Of a DNA stretch of 57,136 nucleotides, positions 30,381 to 38,445 are shown piece by piece. Under the pieces are notes generated by a model. The model was given only the letters and a program-made list of their open reading frames with translations. It was not told the origin of the DNA and did no database searches. The stretch is from a virus, in IMG/VR virus record IMGVR_UViG_3300005965_000101, positions 1 through 57,136 of that record; one strand, given 5' to 3'. The translations under genes were made by a program, and so were the position numbers. The stretch's first letter is position 1; every line of letters begins with the position of its first letter.

Positions 30381-30663
30381 CTCTCTGTAACTCCTCCAAC
30401 TGTAATACTATTCGGTCAGGACTAAAAGGCAAAACGTAAATTGTCCGCTCTTTAGGCTCATAAACTTTCTTTTCATTGTATTTCGCTGTGGTAAAAGTTT
30501 TGTTTATTAAAGACTGCCTGACTTTTTCAAGATTATTCTCTCTGTCCTGTTCAAATTTTTGTATAGCCCTGTATTTACTCTTATGCCTTTTAGCTTTTTC
30601 ATAAGCAAGAGCGATGTTTTCCTTTGATGTTATTTTTTCCCAAAGTTTTCCGTGCCTTCTCAT
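30367..30663 (-). pseudogene. Reverse transcriptase of the DGR, lacking its catalytic core
   Basis: 98 residues. The first ~86 match the N-terminus of DGR reverse transcriptases: 'MRRHGKLWEKITSKENIALA', 'RQSLINKTFTTAKYNEKKVY', 'IYVLPFSPDRIV'. A full enzyme then continues for more than 200 residues with the palm and YxDD motif. Here 'RIV' runs straight into 'LQLEELQRVVSA' and a stop. The tail holds the GGAGGAG site of the next gene, so it looks like the native C-terminus, implying an in-frame internal deletion. No other reverse transcriptase is in the window. The protein cannot polymerise. Confidence 0.82.
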
Positions 30664-30718
30664 TTTAAATAAAAGCCCCCGCTTTCGCTAAGGTTATGAA
30701 TTCAGCTGGAGTTTCACC

Positions 30719-30838
30719 CCATATCGCCTCCCGACTGCCGATATTCGCATTCGCATTCGAACGGACGTTATTCGCATTCCGACAACGGGAACTGCAAGAC
30801 GCACCATTATTCCAATTACCGCCTGCAATAAGAGCGTT
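30719..30838 (-). repeat. TR: DGR template repeat (TR)
   Basis: 120 bp that align without gaps to the end of the fibre gene at 30883-31002. There are 21 mismatches, 18 of which are adenine in TR (minus strand). The other three (30723, 30741, 30747) lie near the 3' end. AAY codons at the variable sites are typical of DGR templates. TR also lies inside a 62-codon frame (30665-30853) that has AAGGAG before its ATG. Confidence 0.93.
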
Positions 30839-30867
30839 GCATTCATAACTCATAACCTGAAATCTCC

Positions 30868-32379
30868 TTATACCGCTTTCGTCCAGCTCGCCCCCCGACC
30901 GCCGGCATGCTCATGCGCAGCCGAACGGACGTGATCCGCATGCCGACAACGGGAACCGCAAGACGCACCATGAGTCCAAGTACCGCCCGCAAGAAGAGCG
31001 TAAATAGAGCCATAGACTTGCCCTTTATCTCCTGACAAGCTGTCATAATTAGACCAGCTTGAGCCACCTGTAGGAGCTGATTCATTCAGCCATTGTTGGA
31101 GATAACCGCAACATTCTTCAACTCCGTAATTACTAACCATCCTTCTGGAGGCAGTATCTACGTGCCCACCTGATGTTTTCGGGGATGGTTCTGCTGCCCC
31201 TGATATAACAGTTTTTTGGTTACTCCCTTCTGCTGCGACTGAAAACTCTATATCAGTAAGCATGCGCTTGTTGGCTCTAAATAAATCTTCTGCGTGGTCA
31301 GGCCATGCCCTGGTGTCTGTTACAGTAGCTCCGTATTCCGAGGCTGTGGTTAACGTGTCTGTTGATACGTCATAAGTGCCAGACTGCAAATATATATCTA
31401 CCCAACTATCGGTTTCGGGAATGTATACCATGCCTTCTGGGCTTGCCACTGGCCTGTGAGATAAGCACCACACTGATTGAGGGAGTATATCCCCTGCTAC
31501 ATAATCCGATAACGGGTGGTCTGATATAGTTCCCACATCCACGCAAAGAGTATGGAAACCGCCTATTTTTCTTGACGTATCCGCTGCGTATCCATCAGGG
31601 TAAGTGGAATTTAGAGAAACTTTTATTTCAGACCCGCCAGAACCATCTTTGACCAAGTACACATAGTAATCTTTTCCCACGTCAAGGCTTGAGCCTGTGT
31701 CTAATAAGGTAACTATATCAAGTATGGTATCAGTATTAACGGTGTAATACCTTACATCAATATCTGTTTCAAACCTGACTTTAGTTCCTGCTTTTACTTC
31801 TAACTTCTTTTTGTCGCTGAATTGCAAGAATTGTTTGGTTAAGAAGGTGAAAGATTCAATATAACCATTTAAGAATGCTCCTATTTCCTGGACTTGTCCC
31901 CCAGAAAATTCAAAAATACTTACTTCATTTTTTTGTACCTGCCTGGATCCATAACGACTTAATTTGAGACTTGCTCCTTCTGTTAAGAGCCTAGCCTCAT
32001 TCCATTTAACATATACAATCCCTTTTGCTCTTCCAGTTATTGAGGTGATTTCGCTGGAACCAGTAACACTAAAAAAATTAGAATCTTTATCTAAACTTAA
32101 AACACTACTAGATACACTTATACTTTTTTGAGACCCCAGGGTAATTAATTGCCACCCAGTAGCAAGCGCATCTCCAGAGATTTTTTGATATAACTCTCCA
32201 TTAAGAGTGTTAACGCATAAAGCCCCTATATTGGCAACTGCAGATCCTTCTGGATTCCCTGCGTATTCAGTTATCCTGTTTTCTATCTTTCCGTTATTGC
32301 TGTTAATTTTAGTAAAAGCTTGTTTTAGGTTATCCCCTCCTTCACCTACAGTTAAATTTATTGATTGCAAATCAGACAT
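30868..32379 (-). CDS. DGR-diversified tail fibre / receptor-binding protein
   Basis: 503 residues. The N-terminal ~100 residues resemble fibre heads, and the middle (about 150-330) is beta-rich stalk. From about residue 400 a C-type-lectin/FGE-like fold common in DGR targets appears: 'SNYGVEECCGYLQQWLNESA', 'DKGQVYGSIYALLAGGTWTH' and 'GASCGSRCRHADHVRSAAHE'. Variable residues sit at about 460-499 (for example Thr, His, Asp, His, Ala, His where TR codes Asn). It ends four residues after the conserved Trp. It is expected at the tail tip, where diversification would retarget host receptors. Confidence 0.93.
   Translation of the reverse strand: MSDLQSINLTVGEGGDNLKQAFTKINSNNGKIENRITEYAGNPEGSAVANIGALCVNTLNGELYQKISGDALATGWQLITLGSQKSISVSSSVLSLDKDSNFFSVTGSSEITSITGRAKGIVYVKWNEARLLTEGASLKLSRYGSRQVQKNEVSIFEFSGGQVQEIGAFLNGYIESFTFLTKQFLQFSDKKKLEVKAGTKVRFETDIDVRYYTVNTDTILDIVTLLDTGSSLDVGKDYYVYLVKDGSGGSEIKVSLNSTYPDGYAADTSRKIGGFHTLCVDVGTISDHPLSDYVAGDILPQSVWCLSHRPVASPEGMVYIPETDSWVDIYLQSGTYDVSTDTLTTASEYGATVTDTRAWPDHAEDLFRANKRMLTDIEFSVAAEGSNQKTVISGAAEPSPKTSGGHVDTASRRMVSNYGVEECCGYLQQWLNESAPTGGSSWSNYDSLSGDKGQVYGSIYALLAGGTWTHGASCGSRCRHADHVRSAAHEHAGGRGASWTKAV
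30883..31002 (-). repeat. VR: DGR variable repeat (VR)
   Basis: Last 120 bp of homology with TR inside the fibre gene. The GC-rich 3' end (about 30883-30900; TCGGGGGGCGAGCTGG on the minus strand, against TCGGGAGGCGATATGG in TR) has the place and character of the IMH/IMH* pair that sets the direction of retrohoming. Confidence 0.9.
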
Positions 32380-32389
32380 TATTTTCTCC

Positions 32390-32911
32390 TTATACGGTAC
32401 TTAAACTTCCGCCACTGTTGTTCAAAATTAACCATCTCCCTGAAGCTAACGCTTTCAAGTGAATAAAATCATCAGCGTCATCCAGTGTTATTGTGTTATT
32501 CCCTGCAGCATTCACGGTATCACCTGAATAACAGCTTATTACTGCGTTATATCCTCCATCAGATTCAAGACAAATGATTATTTCCTTGCCCACAATATTT
32601 GCCGTCTGCGGTAATGTTAGGGCAATTTCCTCCGATGAAGTTGTAACCCCTATAAATCCCTGGTTATTTGTTATTGTTGTCGGAGTTGAAGTAACTGAAG
32701 TTTTCCCTGTTTGCATTCCTCCCGACAAGATAGTGTTTTTTGAAAAAGTGTTTTCTTCTGTATACGTGTTAGTATCAGCCAGTCCGGCTTTTTCCTCGTT
32801 TAATGTATTAAAATTCGTTGCCAGTTTGGTTATGAAATTAATCATGTCTTCGGAAAAATTACCGCCTTCCTCGGTAGGAAAAAACTTTAAAGTTTCAAGA
32901 GATGAAGTCAT
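32390..32911 (-). CDS. Tail-fibre-like structural protein
   Basis: 173 residues. The helical head 'MINFITKLATNFNTLNEEKA' is followed by 'NTYTEENTFSKNTILSGGMQ' and a beta domain ('EEIALTLPQTANIVGKEIII', 'ASGRWLILNNSGG') like the C-terminal domain of small phage fibre proteins, also seen in the fibre-like gene at 1196. It lies between the nozzle and DGR target genes, so it probably joins the fibre to the tail. Confidence 0.72.
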   Translation of the reverse strand: MTSSLETLKFFPTEEGGNFSEDMINFITKLATNFNTLNEEKAGLADTNTYTEENTFSKNTILSGGMQTGKTSVTSTPTTITNNQGFIGVTTSSEEIALTLPQTANIVGKEIIICLESDGGYNAVISCYSGDTVNAAGNNTITLDDADDFIHLKALASGRWLILNNSGGSLSTV

Positions 32912-32913
32912 AT

Positions 32914-34473
32914 CTATATCCCCCTGCTTGCATCAGCTTCTAAATATATTTCGTTTATTTTAAAGTTTGTATCTGCATCAAAATTGGAGATTATAATCTT
33001 TGTCTTGTCGAAACAGCCTTTAAAATCCAGATATTTTTTAATTGTCCTACTGTCGTCAAAAACACTGAGATCATATTGAGAATCGTCATAAATCGCTTTA
33101 TAGTTTTCAATATCAAACTCAAAAGTATCCAGCAAAACTGCACTTCCAATTTTGTCCTGTTTCTCTATCTTGATATTATCAACTCCGCCAGTGGGAGCTT
33201 CTATTTCAATATAAGACCTTGCAGAATGAGTTTTTGTTGAACTTGGAAGTCTGAAATCAACATCTCCAAGGCTGATAACTTTTTTATAACCTTCTCCGTT
33301 GTAATTGTATCCTGTATTAAACTCATATATATTGCCGTTTACATCTCCTGCAAAAACCTGTCCTGTTTGTGGGTCTTTAGTTATGCAGGTAAAAGCATAA
33401 TGATGGTACTCTCTCCTGAACCATCCTCCAGAGAAGTCATAAACAAAAGAAACATTGTTTTTATCATATCCGACAAATGGAACAAAAGAATACAATCTGC
33501 CATTTTCACCTTCATCCAAAAAAGCCATAAAAGAATTTTCCAGGTAATCAGGATTCATCCTGTCTTTTAATAAGGGTCTTATGGGTTTAGAAATATCCTG
33601 TGGTCTTATATATCCTTGATTATTTAGAGTTGAGAAAGGAACTATATTATCTTTGCAAAGAATAAATAATTCGCTTCCCGCTTTCTGAAGCCCTCGGGGT
33701 GAACTTGTCCCAACTCTTTCTTTTGAATATTCATACTGCCTGAACCTGTTAGCGTCGGAAGAATCACCAGAATTTCCTGTTACAGCATGCATCTCATCCT
33801 CTTTAGCTAGAACAATATTTGTTGATTGATATGCGGGAACAAACATGGATGACATGGCAGTTAACGGTTTTAAACTGCTTCCTATTAAAAGGCTTCCCGA
33901 GTTGTCAACTGTAGTAAAATTATCGGGAATTCCTGCGGCTGACCATCGGACTCTAGCAGGCTCATCAACATCATCAGTCCAGAGCCGGTCATTTACAAAC
34001 ACACCGAAATTGGCTTTATGATTGCTGGTTAATTGAGTTACAGAGTTAAAATCATATTTCTGCGGGTAATCAGTCCCGCTTAAGAGTACAAGATAACTTG
34101 CCACCCCCGTTTCTGTTGCCGGTACTATATGGGTGTATGTATCAGTTAACCCGGAATGTTTTTCTGTTTTAGCTATCGTTCCGCTTCGCCAGTTTGTAAT
34201 ATCAAAAACTTTTCCGTTCTGAATGGCGGTAAACTTATAATTCCCACTCCCATCCTTTGTTATATTAATGTTTCTTACAGGATTTCGTGTTCCAAGATGT
34301 ATTTTTTCAACAAAACCTTTGGATACTCTTAAAACCCCTGTTTTATAATCAGGCTCTATATTAATAAGACTATCAACGCTGGTTATCCCAACAGTAGTAT
34401 TCCTTTTCGTTGCTTTCTGCGAACGGTCTTCGCTTTTTATATATGTAAATAGTTCACTTACGATTCTACCCAT
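32914..34473 (-). CDS. Tail nozzle / tail tubular protein B-like
   Basis: 519 residues from ATG 34473, which overlaps the previous stop (TAATG) and has GAGGTGG five bases upstream. Strand-rich throughout with recurring blades: 'VFVNDRLWTDDVDEPARVRW', 'LFILCKDNIVPFSTLNNQG', 'RLYSFVPFVGYDKNNVSFVY', 'GQVFAGDVNGNIYEFNTG'. This is the pattern of the beta-propeller nozzle proteins of podoviruses (P22 gp10, T7 gp12 type). It closes the tail channel below the adaptor. Position after the two adaptor-like genes supports it. Confidence 0.78.
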   Translation of the reverse strand: MGRIVSELFTYIKSEDRSQKATKRNTTVGITSVDSLINIEPDYKTGVLRVSKGFVEKIHLGTRNPVRNINITKDGSGNYKFTAIQNGKVFDITNWRSGTIAKTEKHSGLTDTYTHIVPATETGVASYLVLLSGTDYPQKYDFNSVTQLTSNHKANFGVFVNDRLWTDDVDEPARVRWSAAGIPDNFTTVDNSGSLLIGSSLKPLTAMSSMFVPAYQSTNIVLAKEDEMHAVTGNSGDSSDANRFRQYEYSKERVGTSSPRGLQKAGSELFILCKDNIVPFSTLNNQGYIRPQDISKPIRPLLKDRMNPDYLENSFMAFLDEGENGRLYSFVPFVGYDKNNVSFVYDFSGGWFRREYHHYAFTCITKDPQTGQVFAGDVNGNIYEFNTGYNYNGEGYKKVISLGDVDFRLPSSTKTHSARSYIEIEAPTGGVDNIKIEKQDKIGSAVLLDTFEFDIENYKAIYDDSQYDLSVFDDSRTIKKYLDFKGCFDKTKIIISNFDADTNFKINEIYLEADASRGI

Positions 34474-36248
34474 TAATTCCACCTCACTGAACTTGCCCGT
34501 TGATATTCCTCGGACATATCAACAGCATCGTTATAAGTTAAATTGCTAAGTGTCTTTTTAGCCCATATTTCAAAATACTCCCTGAGGTTATTTCCCCTGT
34601 TTAATGCCACTTCTTTGGCAACATGCCACTTAAGTACATGTGCCCAAGATTCGGGGAGTAATGACGGAATTTTGGCATAATTCAGGCTGCTATCTTCAAG
34701 CTTGTAGTGCCATATCTTAATGGAATAATCCCTATCCGGCGTGTAATAAAGATAAAGTTTGTTTTGATTTACAGCAAAGTATATTGGTGCTCTGGTGTTT
34801 GAGCTGTCCTTATTTCTGTATTCCAGAAGTTTGCTGTAACTTATTTCTGTTATTTCTTCCCAGCACCCGTTAGAGTTGTAATATCCCAAGCATTCTATCC
34901 TGTGCGGGTCTATTCCTAAAGCGTCGAGACTATACTCATAAACCCCGGAAGAATAAGTTAACTGTGTTTCAGTATGGGTAAATTCAAAATACCGTTTGGT
35001 TAGTATGTCGTTTATCTGCTCTTTGCAAAAATCAAGGGCGTTTTTTTGAAAATGGGTTGTGCGATTGGTTTCGTTAATCCTGTCAATGTTTAAAAGATTA
35101 AAAGCTTCATTTACAATGTCGTAATAAGATTTTTTAGTCAGGCTCTCATACATAGCAAAAGCCATATAGGTATAACTCTGGGCTTCAAGCTCTGTTCCGC
35201 TTGTATAATTAAAACTGCCATCTGTAAATTGATTTGAAATAAGAGTAGATAAAATTGAAACTATATAAGAAAATACATTATCTTCTTTATCAACTTTAAA
35301 TTTTAATATTCCGGCCACTGCGAGCAGTGCGGCATATTTATAGTTATAATCGCCGTAAGTTATATCATAAAGATTTTCTTGACCTGCATAAATATCTTCA
35401 TTTCCTGCATAAATATCTTCGCTCCCTGCATAAAGAACAGGAAATGACACTTCAGTAGGAATATTAGCATTGGCAATAATGTACTCAAAAAACTTGTCCA
35501 GGATTAATTTTACGTTTAAGTCTCTTTTGCCTTTTAGTCTGTACTTTTCCCAATAATACAGGGCAAGGTTAAAGACAGTTTTGTATTGATGAAAAAAGTC
35601 TGTTTCATCCCCGGAAGGTCCGTCAAAATACCATTCGTTCGGGCTGCCGTAAGTGCCGTTTTCTTCAAGGTCAAGATTATAAAAAGGGGTAAAGCCTAAT
35701 TTTATTCCTGATTTCCCTGCAAAGTCGTCAAAAGAATTTTTTAAATAAGTTATACATTGAGAAGCGTTTGTAGAATAACTGCTTGCTAGATACCAGATAG
35801 CAGGGAATGAATCTGAGGCATAAAAGCCGCTTCTAAAATCAGGCACAAGAATAGAACTTGAATCATATAAAAGCACAAAAGAAGAGAGTCCGGCATTAGT
35901 GTCTCCTATATCCATATTAGTGTTCAAGCGGGAAAGAATTGCAGTATATTCCGATTGATAGCTTGCTATGCCTGTCATTTCGTATAATTTCTTTAAAGCA
36001 TACGCAAATTGTAATTTTATATATGGAGTTTCTCCAGAATTATAGGAAACCCCAACAGGAATTTTTGAACTTCTTGTAAAAGAAAAACTGTTAGAGATTA
36101 AATAATCCGCAAGGGATTTTGCGCTCTCAATATCCCCAATAAAAATATCTCCCAATAAAATATTAACTACAGCTTGGTCATTGCTATAGCTTATATTGTT
36201 ATCAATGTAATACTTGAGTTTTCTTTTTGAAAATTTAGTGTTTATCAT
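34473..36248 (-). CDS. Tail adaptor fused to an alpha-toroid, glycosidase-like domain
   Basis: 591 residues from ATG 36248 (a TTG two codons upstream overlaps the previous stop). Residues 1-390 show repeated helix pairs with 'LQFAYALKKLYEMTGIASYQ', 'GFYASDSFPAIWYLASSYST' and 'DGSFNYTSGTELEAQSYTYM', as in (alpha/alpha)6 toroids of glycosidases and lyases. In the middle is a YAG-x-ED triplet repeat (about 280-300). Residues ~400-590 ('TETQLTYSSGVYEYSLDALG', 'SIKIWHYKLEDSSL') resemble head-tail adaptors and echo the next gene upstream. A polysaccharide-degrading or structural ring domain is possible; catalytic residues cannot be assigned. Confidence 0.65.
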   Translation of the reverse strand: MINTKFSKRKLKYYIDNNISYSNDQAVVNILLGDIFIGDIESAKSLADYLISNSFSFTRSSKIPVGVSYNSGETPYIKLQFAYALKKLYEMTGIASYQSEYTAILSRLNTNMDIGDTNAGLSSFVLLYDSSSILVPDFRSGFYASDSFPAIWYLASSYSTNASQCITYLKNSFDDFAGKSGIKLGFTPFYNLDLEENGTYGSPNEWYFDGPSGDETDFFHQYKTVFNLALYYWEKYRLKGKRDLNVKLILDKFFEYIIANANIPTEVSFPVLYAGSEDIYAGNEDIYAGQENLYDITYGDYNYKYAALLAVAGILKFKVDKEDNVFSYIVSILSTLISNQFTDGSFNYTSGTELEAQSYTYMAFAMYESLTKKSYYDIVNEAFNLLNIDRINETNRTTHFQKNALDFCKEQINDILTKRYFEFTHTETQLTYSSGVYEYSLDALGIDPHRIECLGYYNSNGCWEEITEISYSKLLEYRNKDSSNTRAPIYFAVNQNKLYLYYTPDRDYSIKIWHYKLEDSSLNYAKIPSLLPESWAHVLKWHVAKEVALNRGNNLREYFEIWAKKTLSNLTYNDAVDMSEEYQRASSVRWN

Positions 36249-36250
36249 TT

Positions 36251-36913
36251 TCAATAAAACCGTATTCTACTAGGGGCGATGTTTTTCTTGTTAAAATACT
36301 GTTGATTTATTTTCTTTACTTTTGATAATGATCTTTTACTTTGCTCATGCTGTCCTTCTGCGTTTTCCTTATCAAGGATTGCTGTCATAACTGCGTTTAC
36401 ATATTCAGGGATAGGATGCTGGTATCTTTCCGGAATCATTTCAATTTCATCACTTTGTGATAAAAGGACCGGAATTTGCTTATAATGCCTTATTTTTAAT
36501 CCGTAGTCCTTGTTTAGTTTTGGGTAAAATCTTATAACATCATTATTTATTGAATAGACTTGAGGCTTTCCTGTATCTAGAAGCCCTGCGTATAATCTTC
36601 TAAATTTTTTATAAGAAATGCGATTTGCCTTTATTTTTTCCGCTCCGTCAAAAAAGAAAACCTCTTTTACCCTGTTATAATCAATACCAAAATCAGACAG
36701 GTAATAGCTTGTAAAAGCAGAAAAATACTCCAGGTCTGTTACTGTTTCCGTCCAGTTCCAGACCTGGCTCCGGCTAAAAGTGTGTATGCTTTCTTCCAAA
36801 AGATGTTCTATATTGTTAAAAGGGTAAACTTCCAGTATTTTATCCCCTGAGGTTGTTAATTCCCCAAGCCTTGATTTGGACAAGATTTCATTCTGTACTG
36901 AAAGTTTATTCAT
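36251..36913 (-). CDS. Head-tail adaptor (tail tubular protein A-like)
   Basis: 220 residues. 'EESIHTFSRSQVWNWTETVT', 'ISYKKFRRLYAGLLDTGKPQ' and 'GLKIRHYKQIPVLLSQSDEI', ending in a helix with 'IPERYQHPIPEYVNAVMTAI', follow the layout of P22 gp4/T7 gp11-type adaptors that sit under the portal. The stop overlaps the following gene. Its closing domain is related in layout to the end of the 591-residue protein next door, suggesting duplication. Confidence 0.75.
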   Translation of the reverse strand: MNKLSVQNEILSKSRLGELTTSGDKILEVYPFNNIEHLLEESIHTFSRSQVWNWTETVTDLEYFSAFTSYYLSDFGIDYNRVKEVFFFDGAEKIKANRISYKKFRRLYAGLLDTGKPQVYSINNDVIRFYPKLNKDYGLKIRHYKQIPVLLSQSDEIEMIPERYQHPIPEYVNAVMTAILDKENAEGQHEQSKRSLSKVKKINQQYFNKKNIAPSRIRFY

Positions 36914-36914
36914 A

Positions 36915-37811
36915 TTACCTGTTTCCTATAACAACAGAAGATAATGCGTTTGACTGAATTATCTGCCCGTTAATAAGCTGATTTTGAGGAGGCGGCGGCA
37001 CGTTGGGAGGAGTGTAAGTTTCTCCCGTTTGCGGGTTTTGAATAGTCTGCCCCAAAGACCTGGCAATAACTTTTGCGATTGACCACGGCACATCTTTTAT
37101 ATAAGCGTATGCCCTTGAACCGTCATCTATACCGAGGTCAAAAGTGAATTTAAGCCCGTTTAATTCCACAGGGAACACATCTTTTAAAACAGGATTACCG
37201 TTAATAAGCATCGGAACACGGTCTTTCATGACTGCCTGTTTATTCATAATACTTTTGTTTTCTTTAAAAATATTTCTTTCGATAGGAATAACCATTAATA
37301 ACTTTGGCTCTTTGTCCAATCTTTTGCGCAGCTCCAAGTCTTCTGTCATTGCCGCTTCAATCATATGGGTATCTTTATTAAGTTCATTTCTTCTTGTCTC
37401 GGCAATATTTCCGGCCGCACCTCCAGCTGCGGCAAGAAGAGTTTTCATAATCTCATTGGCCACTGCCTCAGTAGTTGAACTCTCTTTTTGTTTTGCCTCA
37501 GTTTCATTAATTTCCTCGGCTTCTTCTTCAGAGATAACCTCATGTCCGGCATCAATAAGTCTTTCCCTGTAATCGTCCATATTGGATTCAGTTTCTTTAT
37601 GTTTATGGATTGCAGGGGCAGAAGGCTTTTGTTCTTTTTCTTCTGAAGGTTGCTGGCCTTGTTCTTCTTTCTCACCAATTAAGCCAACAGTGTCAATGTT
37701 TTCTTTTGCCAATTTTCTTAAAGTCCTTACATCACTTGCCGGGTCAAAATCAATTTTGTTCAGTTGTAAAATTTTAATAACGTCTTCTTTTTTTAGATTA
37801 TCTAAGCTCAT
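36915..37811 (-). CDS. Virion-associated protein with N-terminal SAP/HeH-like motif
   Basis: 298 residues. 'NLKKEDVIKILQLNKIDFDP' leading into 'LRKLAKENI' is a small helix-extended-helix motif (SAP/HeH) that can bind nucleic acid or protein. Residues 45-120 are acidic and Gln/Glu-rich. From about 125 there is a helical then mixed region with 'LKFTFDLGIDDGSRAYAYIK' and a Pro/Gln-rich end. It lies between capsid and adaptor genes and may be a minor head protein. Function not known. Confidence 0.65.
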   Translation of the reverse strand: MSLDNLKKEDVIKILQLNKIDFDPASDVRTLRKLAKENIDTVGLIGEKEEQGQQPSEEKEQKPSAPAIHKHKETESNMDDYRERLIDAGHEVISEEEAEEINETEAKQKESSTTEAVANEIMKTLLAAAGGAAGNIAETRRNELNKDTHMIEAAMTEDLELRKRLDKEPKLLMVIPIERNIFKENKSIMNKQAVMKDRVPMLINGNPVLKDVFPVELNGLKFTFDLGIDDGSRAYAYIKDVPWSIAKVIARSLGQTIQNPQTGETYTPPNVPPPPQNQLINGQIIQSNALSSVVIGNR

Positions 37812-37837
37812 ATCTTTTTAATCCTTTCTTTTCTTTT

Positions 37838-37864
37838 TAAAAAGAAGGGGGAAGAACCCCCTTC
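37838..37864 (-). terminator. Terminator after the capsid genes
   Basis: On the minus strand GAAGGGGG-TTCTT-CCCCCTTC (37864-37844) is followed by five T. It lies between the capsid-decoration-like gene and the next gene inside the late operon. Partial termination here would make capsid transcripts more abundant than downstream ones. Confidence 0.78.
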
Positions 37865-37874
37865 CCTGCCTAAC

Positions 37875-38366
37875 TTACATTCTTGTATCGTCAACTTCTT
37901 CAAAGCTTGCCATAACACCACGAATATCAATACCGCACGTGCTTGCGCAGGCTGCGCTTAATGCGGCAAAATACTTAGATTTTCCGTCAACAACAGGTTC
38001 GTCAACATCCGCCTTGGCTGTAAACTCTCCAACTTCTGTCGGGACACCTGTAGTTCCTACGGCAATAGAATTCGTGGTTGCATTGGCATTTCCAAGAATG
38101 GTCTTGTAAATATCAATACTTAACGAGCTTTGAACGGCATCAGCTATAACGCCTGAGAATTCTACTGATTTAAGCCTGTGTCCCACAAAAGGTTCTCTTT
38201 GCGCCGGAACAGGAGGAGTTATTTCTGCGGCGACTTTTCCGGTTTCAGCTGCTTTTGTTTTGGTAAGTTTCAACTGATTAGTGGATCCGTCCATAGAAAT
38301 AGCCCATGACCCTGTTAGTGGGATGAGAGACTTTAAAGGGACTTGTTGCCTTTTTGTGTTTTTCAT
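37875..38366 (-). CDS. Head decoration-like protein
   Basis: 163 residues. Strand-rich and Ala/Thr/Val-rich ('NATTNSIAVGTTGVPTEVGE') with a basic start 'MKNTKRQQVPLKSLIPLTGS'. No enzyme motif. It follows the major capsid protein by 80 bases and is followed by a terminator, so the two share a high-expression transcript. A cement or decoration protein is the best guess from position; family not recognised. Confidence 0.65.
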   Translation of the reverse strand: MKNTKRQQVPLKSLIPLTGSWAISMDGSTNQLKLTKTKAAETGKVAAEITPPVPAQREPFVGHRLKSVEFSGVIADAVQSSLSIDIYKTILGNANATTNSIAVGTTGVPTEVGEFTAKADVDEPVVDGKSKYFAALSAACASTCGIDIRGVMASFEEVDDTRM

Positions 38367-38445
38367 ATTAACCTCTCAAAATTATTCTGTATCCTTATGC
38401 AAGTCAGGCGGAGTTTAAAACCCCGCTCTGCTTACAATACTAAAG

